Assembly: GCA_017506865.1 (NCBI GenBank)
Contig: JAFCMP010000023.1
Coordinates: 310,001 to 374,000, forward strand
Length of the DNA: 64,000 bases
Direction: 5' to 3'
Source of the DNA: Tribonema minus
Taxonomy: Eukaryota; Sar; Xanthophyceae; Tribonematales; Tribonemataceae
The notes under the pieces were generated by a model. It was not told the origin of the DNA and made no database searches. It worked only from the letters and a program-made list of their open reading frames with translations. Below, in pieces: positions 39,141 through 51,726 of the stretch. Both the position numbers and the translations under genes were made by a program. Positions within the stretch are counted from its first letter, which is position 1. The number at the start of each line of letters is the position of its first letter.

Positions 39141-42100
39141 CTAGATTGTGTACAGCACCAGGTAGCGCGGTACCGAGGCGTCGTCACGGTAGACCACCAG
39201 CTCCTCCATGAGCGTGGCGAGTCGTGCTGCCTCGGCACGAACGCCAGAAAAGCGGGCGGCACCGTGCATCATGTACGTCTGCGGCACGGTGCGGAGCATA
39301 GATCACACGCGTCGGTGAGCGATATGCGTTCATCAGTGCACCTTCTTGTGTGACTGAGTGTCATGTACTGGTGTACACCTGGTGCTTCCCGTGTACAGTA
39401 GCAGCCCTCTCAACATAGCAAATGTTCACACAGATGCTGTACACACGACACGCCACTGGCGGCGGCATTGCTTCGCCGCGGCAAGATACGCTGCGGTGGG
39501 TCGAGCTCCTGCCAACACATCATGAGACAGGTGACCTCACAAACCGTGCAAGCTGTACCTGTCAGCTCCTGCACGCCTCATTGGCCTTGCAGCCAAGCTC
39601 AATCTCCATGTTTTGCAGGGGTTCAGCAGGCGCAAAAAGCTCCTGCACCTCCCCCCTGAAGAGGGCAACTGTGTGCAGCGCGGTGACGGCATGGTATCCT
39701 TCCCTGCTATATAGGCCTCGCGGTCACCTTCCCCACTGTGCGGCCAATGCTGTCGTATCCAGCTGGGAGGGCCCTGACGTGCTGCGCGGCGTCGGCGCAC
39801 GTGCGGCCAGCTACGACGTCGCACACCAGCACGAGGTAGCTCATGTCAGACGGCCTGCCTCTGGGTCCGCGTGCCTGCGCAAGCGCGGGGCATCACAGCG
39901 CGGCGGTGTTGTAAAGTCGGGATCGCATATCCATGGCATCGCCCTCAGGACGCTGCGGCAATGCGCGCAGCTGCCGCATTCGGCGAAGCGATGTGCCTTG
40001 CTGTCGTGCGGAGCGCAGCGCGCGCTCTGAACGCCGGAGCGGCAGGGCCACTTTAACAAGCATCACCGTGGCGTGTCGCAGGCGGCACAAGTGCTTCACG
40101 CGGTCGGACTGTGGAGACCGCACTCAGCAATGATGTTGATGATGTCATCATTGCATTGGGCTGGAAGATGCGATGATGAAAGGCATGCTCGGCTGTGCGC
40201 AATGTGCCCCTTCGCCGCACTGCAAACCTGCTTTACGCACGTGGGTTGCAGGAAGCAGGTGCCGCATGGTGAACTGACACTGTCATGCTGCCATATCTCC
40301 CGATTCGCAGCACATGAGCGAAGCTCTGTCCTCTACGATTCAACGCTAGCAAATAACAGAACGAAGGTACTGACACACCAAAGAGTCGAGAAAGTTCAAT
40401 AGGTGCACACCTTTGATGTGCAGGACCTAAGCTGCGTTCAGTTATGTAGGCATCAAGTGAATGCACGGACACTCCAAGTAATGGAAGCGGGCTCTCAAGG
40501 TCCACTTGCGGTATTTGACATACATTCGGTGCGTTTACAAATGCCAATAGGACATTTCGGGCACACCTTACACTTACACGTAAGCGCATACCAACAGGCT
40601 CTGTCTCGCCCCGATCCGCAAGAGTTGCTGCGTTCGTGCTTGTACATTCACATTGGTAAGTTTGACAACGTCGTCGGTTGTCCATCCCTCAATGAAGATT
40701 ACACCATTGCAGTTTCACTTTGCCTCAGGCCTCACCTGGCAGCCAAACCCTTGTGACTTGGCAAGATTCTCGGTGAAGTATGTTCCCTGGCCAAATGTGC
40801 CAGTTGGCTTGGCAAGGTTGACGCTGAAGCCGGTCTTGCAGATGTTGCACGCGGCGCAGTGCGACTTGCCGCTGCGCACACATCAGTTACAGCGGGGAGA
40901 TGACCGCTGAGCATTCGGAGCATCGCTGCAGTGGCCCTTACGTCCTCAATACGAACAGTTGAAGTTCCCAACACGAGAAGTGGAGCGCTGGTGATGCTCA
41001 GCACGCTGCTTGCTTCGGTCGCAGTCAAAGCATTGACATCGAAGACAGCAGTGCGAGCGCAAGTGTTGTTCTCGTCAAGCAGATAGAAGAGATTCGGCTG
41101 CTGCAGGCAGGGGTACAACAGGCACTTGGGAAACTGCGTATGCAAGCAAGTTCACTAGACATGCGATGCCGACATATGCTCCACGAACACCGCTTCCACA
41201 GCTCACAGCTCAGAGCCTGGCAGATCATCATGAAGGGTCTAGAGCGGAGGCTACCCGAGACAGTAATGCTCCTGCATGCTGGCAACGCCGCCGCGCGCAC
41301 ATGGCATGCAAGACAAAGAGCCGCTCCTGCCTACACCACCACTCGCGTGTGCAATCCTGCAGAGCTGAAGGGCACGGGGGGCATATACTTGGCCCGTCGC
41401 AACAAGAAGGTAAGAAGACATGCGGCGGCGCCTGTGGCAGCACTGCCGCAGCAAAGATACGGCGGCCATGCTTCATCATGGGACGTACCATGGTTTCAGC
41501 TCTGCGGTCTGCTCGATGCGCGACAGGTCACACGCGCTCCTGGTGCCGTGGAAGCAGCGCTTGATGGTGCCCGGCTTGGTGGCGGCGTAGGTTTCGAAAC
41601 GCCTGCAGCGGCGCGGAGCGACCAACAGGCGATTTGAGAACCGTCGCAACACCGCAGGACCGTGCACGCACGTACATGACCTGTTTTGGTTGCTTGCGCA
41701 TGCACGATGAGACTCACTTGTGCTGCACCGTCGTAGACCAAATTTTACATAACATGAGCGCCTGATCCATCGGCGCGGACTCAGACCGGCGGCGTTGACG
41801 TTATTTACAGCATACTGTACGCGCCGCGCACACGTACATGGCCACGTGCGCCGGCGGGTGGACCTTGAACGCGCTGATGACCCTGGGACGAGGCGGCTGC
41901 TGCAGCTGCCGTTGCTGCTGCTGCTGCTGCTGCTACTGCTGCAGCTGAGCCTGCCGCCCACGCTTCAACGAGGCAGGGACGGGAACTCTTCGGGCTGCTC
42001 CGCCAGCCAGCGCCCACGGGCGACCAGTGCTCTGGGTCAGCAGCAGCTGCTCCATTTCGGCACGCTCGGGGTGGGCCGCCGCCAGGGCGTGCAGCTCAAA

Positions 42101-42744
42101 CTCGCCCCTGGGCGGCCTCTTGACGACCGTGACCCAGCGCAGGTGGCGCCGCCTGCAGCGGAGAGCCGCGGCAGCGCTCATGAGCGTTGCGCACTGTGGC
42201 CGCATACGTGTATAGGCAGCGGTATACGAGACGATGGGGCGGGATCTCGCAACTGCCGTTTTGCGAGGTGTCGCGCGGCGGCACAACTCGAAGCACCCTT
42301 TGCTGGTCCCGCATGGCTTGAGGTTCCTCTCATCATGTAGACGTAGGTGTTGACAGTTGCCGCGCTGCCCTACCACAGTTTCAGCGCCCAGTCGCTCTGT
42401 TCAGTCTGGACGGACAGGCCAAGTGAACGTCATCAAAGCCCTAGTCTGAGGGGCGTGGCAAAATGAGAAAGCAGCGCAACAGAACAGGATGCTGGCTCAC
42501 TGCCTCCTGTATCGGCTGGTCACATGAACCCACCGGTGAATTGTGCCTTGCAACACGCGTCACAGCAGCGACTATGAGTGACTTGAGCAATGATGTACCT
42601 GGCCTTTACGCACCTTGGGGGCTCTGCAACGGCCGCTGGCCTCTTGCGGAGCATCACAACATCTGACGTGTCGGGCGCGTCGTCCTGCTGTTGCTGCGCA
42701 GCCGGCTTCTGAACCATGAGAAACTCCACGTCTTGAGTCGATGG

Positions 42745-42777
<33 letters not shown>

Positions 42778-43684
42778 CCAAGCTGAGTGCGCCCTGTAGA
42801 CACCGCAACCAGCAGCAATCTTTAAGAGATGCGCTAGGTCAGATGGGGCGGGCGACACGGGCTGCCTTGTGCTTGCACCGGCCAAGGCAAACACGTCGAA
42901 TGTGAGTGGGATAGTTCCGATGCTGGCTCAAATAGCACTGTCGACGCCCTGCGCCGTGGCGTCATTGTCACTATGAACAGTTCAAGAAGTCATGCTATCA
43001 TGTGGCAGTCTTAATCAGTATGTGTGCAACTTTGCACGTTTAACAGTCTCACATGACAACTCTCTGCATGCCTTGCCGTGTATGTGATTGGTGCTCAGCA
43101 TGAGCTAGGCTGAGTTACCCCTACCCTTGTTCAACCGTGCAATAACCACGAAAGCTGTGCAGCCCGCTACACTTGGCCTGTGAATGAACCCTGATACAAT
43201 AACACTGGTTTGGCTTCGCAGCGTGCATGCAAGCCTCTGACTGCACGGAGTTGCAGATATGTTAGTTCGCAAGACTTCCGCAATGCGAACATAGAGAGGC
43301 CATGTTTGTTTGAATAGCTATCGGGATAAGAATATGTTGTACCGCTCTGTTGATTCAGCAGCCGCATGTGAAGGGCATCACTTTGAGCCAACATCAGATA
43401 AAAGCGCTTGTTGTTCGTGACATGTTGCGCTTGAAGAGGCTTGGGGGGTCTCACCTGGCGCTCGTTGACGCTGGTCTGGCTGCCGCGTTCACTTCCTTGA
43501 CGATCGTGACCTCGTCATCGCTAGCCGTGGCACCACCTAGAGCGATCATGGCCGCCGACATTGGCCCCAGAGTAGCAGTAGCGGCGGCCTCACCGCGTCT
43601 TGAATCTTGACAGGGCTCGACACCGTCCTCGCTGTCAGAGATCTCGACCACCTCCTCAGCAGCCGTGGCCAACTTTGCAGCCAC
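39141..43684 (-). CDS. PARP-like ADP-ribosyltransferase with tandem SIM-like motifs, array copy 1
   Basis: Seven exons: 43455 to about 43684, 42614-42793, 41838-42152, 41489-41602, 40736-40871, 39728-39874 and 39141-39278. Phases match copy 2 throughout; about 419 codons. Seen: SIM-like motifs EEVVEISDSEDG, SDDEVTIVKE, TQDVEFLMVQKP and TSDVVMLRKRP, then WVTVVKRPP / AHPER, FHGT (H260), C280-x4-C285-x2-C288-x2-C291, GTFGQGTYFTENLAKSQ (Y311), CDVVAGRTCADA and MEELVVYRDDASVPRYLV (E400). Odd: codon 210 is TAG inside a CAG run (41933-41935), although the frame continues correctly to the splice. The copy 2 start context GAGATGGTC reads GAGAAGTGG here, so the start codon is uncertain (GTG at 43684 shown). 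Either a recent loss-of-function allele, a base error, or an undetected alternative start and splice. Confidence 0.75.
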
Positions 43685-43830
43685 TTCTCAAAGCGGCCAG
43701 CAGCCACAGCTACCGCCAACATCGCGCGCTTCTCGAGCGTCGACATCAATGACAGAATGATTTGATGTTTCAAGTGTCACTTGAAGTTCATTGATTGAAC
43801 TTCAATTTTTTTTTTATCCTGAAAGTTGAG
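43685..43830. promoter_or_regulatory. 146-bp divergent interval between PARP copy 1 and PGS1
   Basis: Start regions of two oppositely directed genes lie about 146 bases apart. The interval contains a T-run (43806-43816). Shared promoter function is inferred from the spacing; no specific factor site is evident. Confidence 0.4.
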
Positions 43831-45749
43831 ATGGCGCGCCGGCTTCTGGAGCGGATCCAGCGGCAGCGCTGCAGCTACTGCAGCAACAGCAACCACAAGA
43901 TGGCGCAAGATCGCTCGGTTAGACGCCACTACAGCGCCCGCGTAGAGCCCATTGAAATAGATGGCGAACAGGTCCAGCCTCTGTCGACGCCGCAACAATT
44001 TTACGAGACGCTCATGCAGGGAATCGCAGCTGCTAGACATCGGATTTGCATGGCGGCTCTGTATCTGGGCACGGAGCAGCTGGAGAGGAGAATGATACAA
44101 GGTGACATGACATCTTCAACTCTTCTCTGTGCAGCCCTCAATCTTTTCTCTTCATTACACCTTGACCTCTGAAGTGAGGTGAAAGCCTGCTATGCAGCGG
44201 CTATTGACTGAACGCTTGCACCTCCAGACACCATGATCTGCAGTGGCCGAAAACGTGCACGCTCGACAGCCACGCCACTGACACTGGTCTCATCATCCTG
44301 GCTGTGCCATGCGCCAGCAATCGCCACCTCATTCCACCCTACATGTCCCAGATGCAGTATTCGCAGGCATAAAACAAACCTCAAGAACGCCAATGCACGT
44401 GCGCCATCATGCCCACCGCAGCCTTGCTCAGCGCCATGCAGCACAGACCCGACCTTCGCGTGGACATCCTCCTGGACCACTCCAGGGGCCTCCGCGGCGG
44501 CGCAACGGGTGGCAGCCTCGGCGCGCTGCTGCCGTTGCTGCACGCCTTCGGCGACGCGCCGAGGCTGCGCATCCTCCTCTACCAGATGCCGCAGCTGCGC
44601 GGCCGCTGGACGTGGCTGCCGTCACCGCTCAACGAAACTGTCGCCGTGACGCACGTCAAGGCGTTCGCCTTCGACGACGCCGTCGTCGTCACGGGCGCCA
44701 ACCTCTCCCGCGACTACTTCACGGCGCGCCAGGACCGCTACGTGCGTGTCCGCGGCTGCGCGCGCCTCGCGGACGCGTACTGCGCCCTCGTCGACGCGCT
44801 CGCGCCGTGGTGCTTCCGCGCGACGGCCGCCGGCGCCGCGCTGGCGCTGCCGCTGAGCGCCGACGCTGCGGCCGAGGCTGCGCACTTCCGCGAGAAGCTC
44901 GCCGGCGCGTTTGTCATGACGCCGGAGGAGGCGCGCGCGGCGGTAGAGGCGGCGGCGGCGGCGGCGGCGGTTGCGGCGGCGGCGGCGGCGGCGCGCGGCG
45001 GGACGAGCAGTGAGCGCCGCGGCGACACGCTGATCGTGCCGACGCTGCAGCACGCGGCGCTGGGCGTGCGCGGCGACGAGCACGCGACGCTGGCGCTGCT
45101 GAGCAGCGCCGCCGCTGCCGCCGCCTGCGCGCCGCACGACCAGCGGAACCCACTCGCGCCTCCAACCGCCGCCGCCGCAACTGTAGACCTGGCCACCGCA
45201 TACCTGAACCCACCCGCCGCGCTGCTGTCGCAGCTCGCGGCGCTCGGCGCCGGCGCGCGCGCGCTCTCCGCCGCGCCCGTCAGCCACGGCTTTGCGGGCG
45301 CGGCCGGCGTCAAGGGGGCGATACCGGCGCTGTACGCGGGGCTGCAGGCGCGCGTGGGCGCCGCGGGCGTCCCCCTCTGGGAGTACGCGCGCGAGGGGTG
45401 GACGTTCCACGCCAAGGGCGTCTGGGGGTGGCCCGGCGGCAGCGGCGGCGGCGGCGGCGGCGCGCCGTGCTGCACGCTCGTTGGCAGCAGCAACTACAAC
45501 GTGCGCAGCGCGGAGCGCGACCTCGAGTCGCAGCTGGCGCTCTTCACCGCAAACGCGGGGCTGCAGGCGCGGCTGAGGGAGGAGTGGGGCGCGCTGTTGA
45601 AGTACGCGGCGCCGGCGCCGGCGCCAGATAGACCACCACACGGCTCAGCAGATGGGGGTGAGCGCGGCGCGGCGCACGCTAGCGGAGCGATGCGCCTGCT
45701 GCTGAGGCGCGCCACGCCGCTGCTGCCGTACATCACGCGGTACCTGTGA
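43831..45749 (+). CDS. PGS1: CDP-diacylglycerol-glycerol-3-phosphate 3-phosphatidyltransferase (PGP synthase)
   Basis: Two exons: 43831-44101 (phase 1) and 44422-45749, 532 residues. It makes phosphatidylglycerophosphate from CDP-diacylglycerol and glycerol-3-phosphate, the first committed step to phosphatidylglycerol and cardiolipin. Seen: an Arg-rich N-terminus (MARRLLERIQRQR) suited to mitochondrial import, EQVQPLSTPQQFYETLMQGI, MAALYLGTEQLE, and the first HKD motif VTHVKAFAFDD (H168, K170, D175) with GANLSRDYFTARQDRYV. The second is GWTFHAKGVW (H420, K422) with LVGSSNYNVRSAERDLESQ. Known: these pairs are diagnostic for PGS1 of the phospholipase D superfamily. A poly-Ala insert at about 265-282 and a Gly run at 430-437 are lineage-specific. 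Head to head with PARP copy 1. Confidence 0.95.
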
Positions 45750-46456
45750 CGGCGGCAGCAGCGGCGGCGCCAGCATCCGCGCGCAGCGCAGATGGTGTGC
45801 TGGCACTGCGCTCAATTTTGACAGGGCTTTTGAGATTGGCTGACCGTATATGACATCAAAACTGGTTTTTGGGGCTGGCGTCATGGACTTGCGTGTCTGT
45901 GCTCATTGTTGCGTGAATGTTTGCATCTTGGCAGCGATGCAGATTGCAATTGCCTGCGCGCCCCTGCCGCCATCTGTGGTTCATTGCCTCCGCATTCAGT
46001 CAGCGGCCCTGCTGCGAACGCCGACTGAATTGCTCTGAGCAATGTCATGTGCTGGCTATACATGACATGGAAGTCTTACGCACATGAACCATCGCAGCCA
46101 CCTGATAACCATCCCTCCGATGGTCTCAAAGTCGTGCTGTTAGGGTGCTTCGCCCAACGCAGCAGCAGCAGTAGCAACCGCGCGCGCCGTGCATTGACAG
46201 GGTGCGAGGCAAGGCTGACAACTTGATGCTGCAGAGAGCCATCATACATGTGGCATGCAGCACTCAACACAGTGCCTGCGAGTGCAGATGTTGCACAGCT
46301 CCACACTACATGCTTGCGCCTATGTGGAGCATGCTTTCATGTGTGCATGCCATGAACAGAGGACACATGAGGCGTGCGACGACCATCGCTTCAAGATGCA
46401 GCCAAATCAGTACACAACAGAAATTGAGGTTGAGATCACCGCGCCGCACCATACAT
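45750..46456. other. 0.7 kb convergent intergenic region
   Basis: Between the PGS1 stop and the CH-protein stop. No supported gene. Confidence 0.5.
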
Positions 46457-49400
46457 TCACGCGCCGGCGGTGCTGCCGCTGCGCGCTGAGACGCGCACAT
46501 CGACGCCGCCCAACCCTCCACTGTCACCCAGGAAAGTGCCCGAAGGCTTGGTTGCCCCCGCCGCACCAGCAACGCGGGGCCCCGCTGCAGGCTGCTGAGC
46601 AACGATGGGCGCGCTCGGCCACAACGACCTGAAAGTACCGCCCAAGGGGCTGGCTGAGCTGCTACGTGGCGGCGGGGCCTCGATTGCTGGCACAACTTCA
46701 ACAGCATGTGACACTCGCTCGGTTGCTGCCGCCGCAACTTCACCAGCGCGTGACACTCCCACTGTTGCATCTCCCTCGCTGACAGTGTCATCATCGCGCG
46801 GCGGCGTGTGTGGCCGCGGCAGCGCGCTCTGCGCCACCGACCCGCTTGACAGCACGTGCCGGAGCACACCCACGGGCGGCTTGGGATCCGGCTGCTGCAT
46901 ACGTCGCTGCAGCGGCGGCGGCGGCGGCGATAGCGGTGATGCCAGCTGTGTGCTGGCACCTGACCTTCGAGCCTCACCAGCGTCTGTGGGGTTCTGCTGG
47001 TCTGGTACCTGTTGTTGCTGCTGCTGCTCTGTCTGCAATGGCGGCGGCGGCGGCTGCGGGCTTTCTACCTGTGGCATGCCAGTAGCTTCAGGGCCTTTAA
47101 CCCCATCCCCCGCGCTAGCAGCAGCACCCACAGCAATGCTCAAATTTTGTTCCTCCTTTCGCCCATCGCCGCCGCCGGCAACACCAGCACCAGCGCTCAC
47201 CTTGCTGCTGCGCCTGAAGTCTGGCGGCGCCTGCAGCAGGATCGTAGCGCCCGCGCTGCGGCACCCCCCCACTGCTGCCGGCGGCGCTGCTGCCGCGGAA
47301 GCGCTCCGATACGGCACATCGCATGCCGCGCCCGCCGCAATCACGTGATTGTACGCGGCGATCACCGCGCGGCGCTCGCGCTCCAGCGCCTCCGTCTGAG
47401 CGCCGACGCCGCCGCTGCTGCCGCTGCCGCCGCCGCCGCCGCCGCTGCTGCCGCCGCCGCCGCCCCTCAGGGCAGCGCTCAGCGCCAGCTCCTCCGCGCG
47501 GCCGTCGAGGTCCTGGAGGCGGCGGCGCAGCTGCGCAGCGGCGCGCCTGCGCGGCGTGAGCTGCTCGCTGCGCGGCGTGTGCGCACGCGGCGAGACGACG
47601 GAGCCGCGCTGCAGCGCCACGAGCCCAGGCAGCCTGGTGGCGGCGCGAGCGAGGCGCATGGAGCGAGGGGGGGGGGGGGGTTGAGCATGCGTCGGAGTAA
47701 GCACCGCGCCGAGTTGTAGGATGGTGAGAGCGGCGTCATTCACAATGGAGTCAGGCAAGTGGCGGCCGTGCAATACGTGCGCGGTGCGCAGCGGGGCATC
47801 AAAGCACACGGCAAGCCTGCCACCTTGAAGGAGCCAGCGCGTCCCGACAAGTGGGTTCTGAGAATATGCGAATGGCAATGAGAGTATGAGATATGTGTCC
47901 GCAAGCGCCATGACCCCCTCGCGCTGAATCCGGCCGCGCAAGGCGCATCAGCCAGCGAAACGTGTTGCAATGCTGCACGCTGCGTCATCGCTCAGCCCGC
48001 ACGCACCTGTGCGCCCCGAGCGCGACGCCGCCGTCCACCAGCGGCGGCGCCCACAGCGACATGCCCGAGCCGTCGCCAAGCCTCACGACGCGCCGCCGCT
48101 GCTGCTGCTGCGGCTGCTGCTGCTGCGCGCCGCCCCCCTCCCTGCCGTCGTCCGCGAACCGCAGCCCCCGGACGGCGGTGCCGCCGCCGGCGCGCACGGC
48201 CACGGCGCCGTCGCCGCCGCCGCCGCCGCCGCCGCCGCACGCTTTGGCGCGTGGCAGGCGCTCGAGCGCGCGGTGCAGCAGCGCGAGCTGGAGCAGCAGG
48301 AAGGGCGCGTCGGGCGCGGTGAGCCAGTCCTGAACATCGAACAGCACGGGCACGCGTGCCGCGCGCAGCAGCTCAAAGACGGCGGCGACGTTGACGCGGT
48401 GCTCCGCGAGGTCGCGCGGGCGCGCGTAGAGGGCGCGCGCGTCGAGGCGCGCGCGCGGTCCGCCGCTGCCGCCGCCGCCGCCGCCTGCGGTCGCACGCGC
48501 ACGGGGAGGCAGCGCGGCGACGAGTGCGGGTGAGGAGAGGGCGGAGCCGCGTAGCGCTGAGGGGTGACAACGAGCAGCAGTAGCGTGCAGATTGTCAGTC
48601 CGGGGGACATTGGTTGTGACCGCGTCGAGGCGCTCGCGCGCTCCGCTGCCGCCGCTGCCGCCTGCGGCAGCACGCAACGGGGGGGCGCGCGTGCGCGTGA
48701 GGGGGGCCAGGGTCGCGCGGCGTGGGGATTGGAACATTCCCTCGTGATGCTCGCAAGTGTGTGACCTTGCTGTGAAGCAAACCTTGCAGGCATCCCGCGG
48801 TCCCCAGCAGCAGACGTATTGCGGTGAGCGCATGGTAGCGCTGTGCGCGTGCATCGGTAGAAGCGTCCAACGAAGTGCACAAAGCTAGGGTCAGGACGAG
48901 GGTTCATCGACACAAGCGCAAATGGTGACTCACCCCCTTCGACCGGGGGGTCGTCCCCCCCGATCTCGTGCTCGCCGAAGAAGTGGTGCAGGACCAGGAA
49001 CAGGGGGGTGCCGCTCTGGAACGTCCGCCACAGGCCCGCGTGCGAGTAGGCGATGACGGCGGGGGGGAGGGGCTGCCCGTAGTGGCGCAGCACCGCGCTG
49101 TACCAGCGCAGCATCGCGGGCGCGGCGGCGCGCAGCGGCGCCATGACAAAGACCTCCAGGATTTCCTGGCGCACACGGCGGGAGGGTGAGAGACGTGGCA
49201 TGTGAGTCCTTGCTGGAGCTCCTGCGGCGCTGCCAACAGTGTACTGGTGTCAAGTGACGGCAGGGCCTAAGGCACCTGCCCTTTTAAAGGCGGGCAGGGG
49301 TATGCACTATTGCAGCGGGTAACTTCATGCCCAACTCTGGGACAGAACCTTCGAGGAATCGTCAAGCACAACATCACGATATGCATGGGTGCAGGCGCAA

Positions 49401-51726
49401 CACCGCGGCACGTGCCTACGCGCACCCTGCATACGTTTCCGCCCTGTAGACAGAGTATCATCAGTTTAGTGACCATGCTCAGTCTTGTGACAGCGCTCAA
49501 CACCGCTTTATCTCAAGTGAGCCCCCCCCCCCCACGCTCCACAAAGCTGTGCGCCCCCCCCCCCCCGGCATAACATAGCCGGGTTAGGGCTGGGCGACAC
49601 ACAAGCATGCCGGGTAGTTTTAAGTTCCATCCGATTGCCGGTGCGTCTTGACAAAGGGTTTCATGAATGCTGAACGCGAGCTCACGGACCGCGTCATGTC
49701 AGCCGCCTACACGTTGTCCACAAGCCTCCGATTGACCGACAAGCTGCGCACACCGGAAGTCGCCAACCCTGCTCCTCTGCCGCAACCAGCCCGCATTTGC
49801 AGTTGCGCAGATAAGGCATCGGTTGCCAGCCGGCCAGCGGACGCTCGGCTCCTGCACCCTCAGATCGTGGTCTATGCCTGTGCTGCTGTACAGACGTACG
49901 CTACGCCCCCTCCCCCCCCCTACACACACCCCGTCCCTGCCCGTGGTACTCTCGCATGATCCGCCAACACCACAAGTCGTGCACATAGCACGCGCTCTGC
50001 AAGGCCTGCTGCCACAGGCATGCATGGCCACATCACCTGATACATACCAGAATACACGTGACTGTGCAAATAGACTGCGTCCGTGTGACCTTGTGCATGC
50101 ACACACAATGCTCGCATGCCACCGCACAGATGCGGAATACATGCATACCCCCCCACACAGAGACACGCACACACCTCGAGCAGCACGTGCAGCTTCTCCC
50201 CGCCGCGCTCCGCGGCGTCGTACAGGTCCTCCGCGCGCGGTATGCGCGCGTTGTTGGCGCGCGCGCCGCCGCGCCATACCGCGCCCAGCGCCGCCTCCAG
50301 GTTGGCGACGCACGCGCCGCGCGACAGCGGCCGCGCGCACAGCTGCCCCGCGCGGAAGCGCACCCCCGCGACCGCCTCCAGCACGCGGCACAGCAGCAGG
50401 CCGTCGCGGCACTCCGCGGCGAGCGACGCCGGCGTGAGCTCGCGTGGCCAGAGCGCCAGCGAGTTGAGCCACGCCGCGTGGTGGCGCAGGCGCCGCAGCC
50501 TGCGCGGCGGCGGCGGTGGGTTGGTGACGGAGGCGGGTGCGACCGCGGGCGGGCGGTGTGAGATGATGGCGGCGTCACGGTGCACTCTCTCACGCTCTCT
50601 CTGAGCGCTTTGCAGCTCGCGAGCAGGGATCGGCGGCCTCGTGAAAGTCTGTCTCACTGCGGGCTGCGGCACTGCCAGGCGTGCTGCACAAGTCCTGGTG
50701 TGCTGTCGCCATTTGCAATTCGCACTGCTGCGAGATCTATCAACGACTGAATGGTACGCGACAAGGAAGTTGAGCTGCACCATGAGGTCCCTGACTGCGT
50801 ACGACAGACAGGCGCTATGCCAACTAGTGGTTGAGCACATGGCTAATTAAAATTTTGCAAATTTGCTGAACGTACAGCCATCTCACCATACGGTGAATTG
50901 GTGCACTGAAATCCATACTGTGGTTCCAAAGGCATGGTGTGATGATACCCAGCAGTATCACAGCTGTCGGCTCCTGTTGGATGCTGGCATTGACAGCTGG
51001 TGCAGCTATGCTGAGGAGCGATTCCTCCGAGGACATCGATGCGCCTGTTCTGCAGATTACTTGCTGGAGTATGCTAGTAAAAATGAGTTCTTGCACCTGG
51101 TGGGTTGGATTCTAAGCACGTGCATGACACTCTGTAACACTTATGTGAGCCTTCAACACTTACGTGAGCCGTGGCCTGCGCATGCGCGCTTTGATGGCGC
51201 CCCTTGCATACCCCGCCACCGTCCCCGATGCGGCCTTGTCCCCACCAGCATACCCACAGTCAACGCTGCCATCGCTGTCGCCGCGGTCACCATCGCTGCG
51301 CAATTCCAGCGGCGGCGGAGGCGGCGGTGCCAGCACGGTAGGTGACAGAGAGCTGCTGCGGCAATTGCCGGAGCCAGAGGGGTGACGGATGACTGATGGG
51401 GTCTCTGAGGCCGCATCACCCTCAATTTGGTGGGCTGAGGCAAGACGTCTGCCGCTTGCACCGAGGCTTCGATGCCTGATCTTGGACGAGAGGCTCCGGC
51501 TGCTCTTGTGCTGGCGGATACCCGGCGAGCCCGCCGCTTCGCCTGCTAATTGAGCACCACTGCTCGGTCGGTGCTCGGCATGACCGGACTGGAGCAGCAT
51601 CTTCGTCGCGAAGCTCTCCGACAACGACGCCACTGCAAGGTGCCTTGGGCTACCCAATGGTGCTGGCTTTGGCTGGAATGGTGGGGTCTCTGCTGATGCG
51701 GCCAAATCCCCGCCACCGAGCGCCAT
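46457..51726 (-). CDS. Tandem calponin-homology domain protein with long disordered tail
   Basis: Exons: 51164-51726 (ATG 51726), 50175-50499, 48934-49165, 48007-48484 and 46457-47633. Phases 2,0,1,2 all agree, about 924 residues. Seen: a Ser-rich N-terminus, then CH1 at about 190-296 with AWLNSLALWPRELT, CRDGLLLCRVLE, LSRGACVANLEAALGAVW and IPRAEDLYDAAERGGEKL. A second CH-like region has GLWRTFQSGTPLFLVLHHFF and NVAAVFELLRAARVPVLFDV followed by QDW. The tail is rich in Pro, Gln, Ser and Ala with one coil (AAAQLRRRLQDLDGRAEELA). Known: paired CH domains bind actin or microtubules. Inferred: cytoskeletal linker. An extra cassette at about 48780-48850 with usable splice sites may add a linker exon. 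The last exon could start earlier (acceptor near 47860), but that choice gives a weaker reading. Confidence 0.68.

Noticed and set aside
47634-47941. N-terminal extension of the last CH-protein exon
   Set aside because: An acceptor at 47634 gives the correct phase to the preceding exon; the extension reads through a C-run and lacks similarity to the CH protein.
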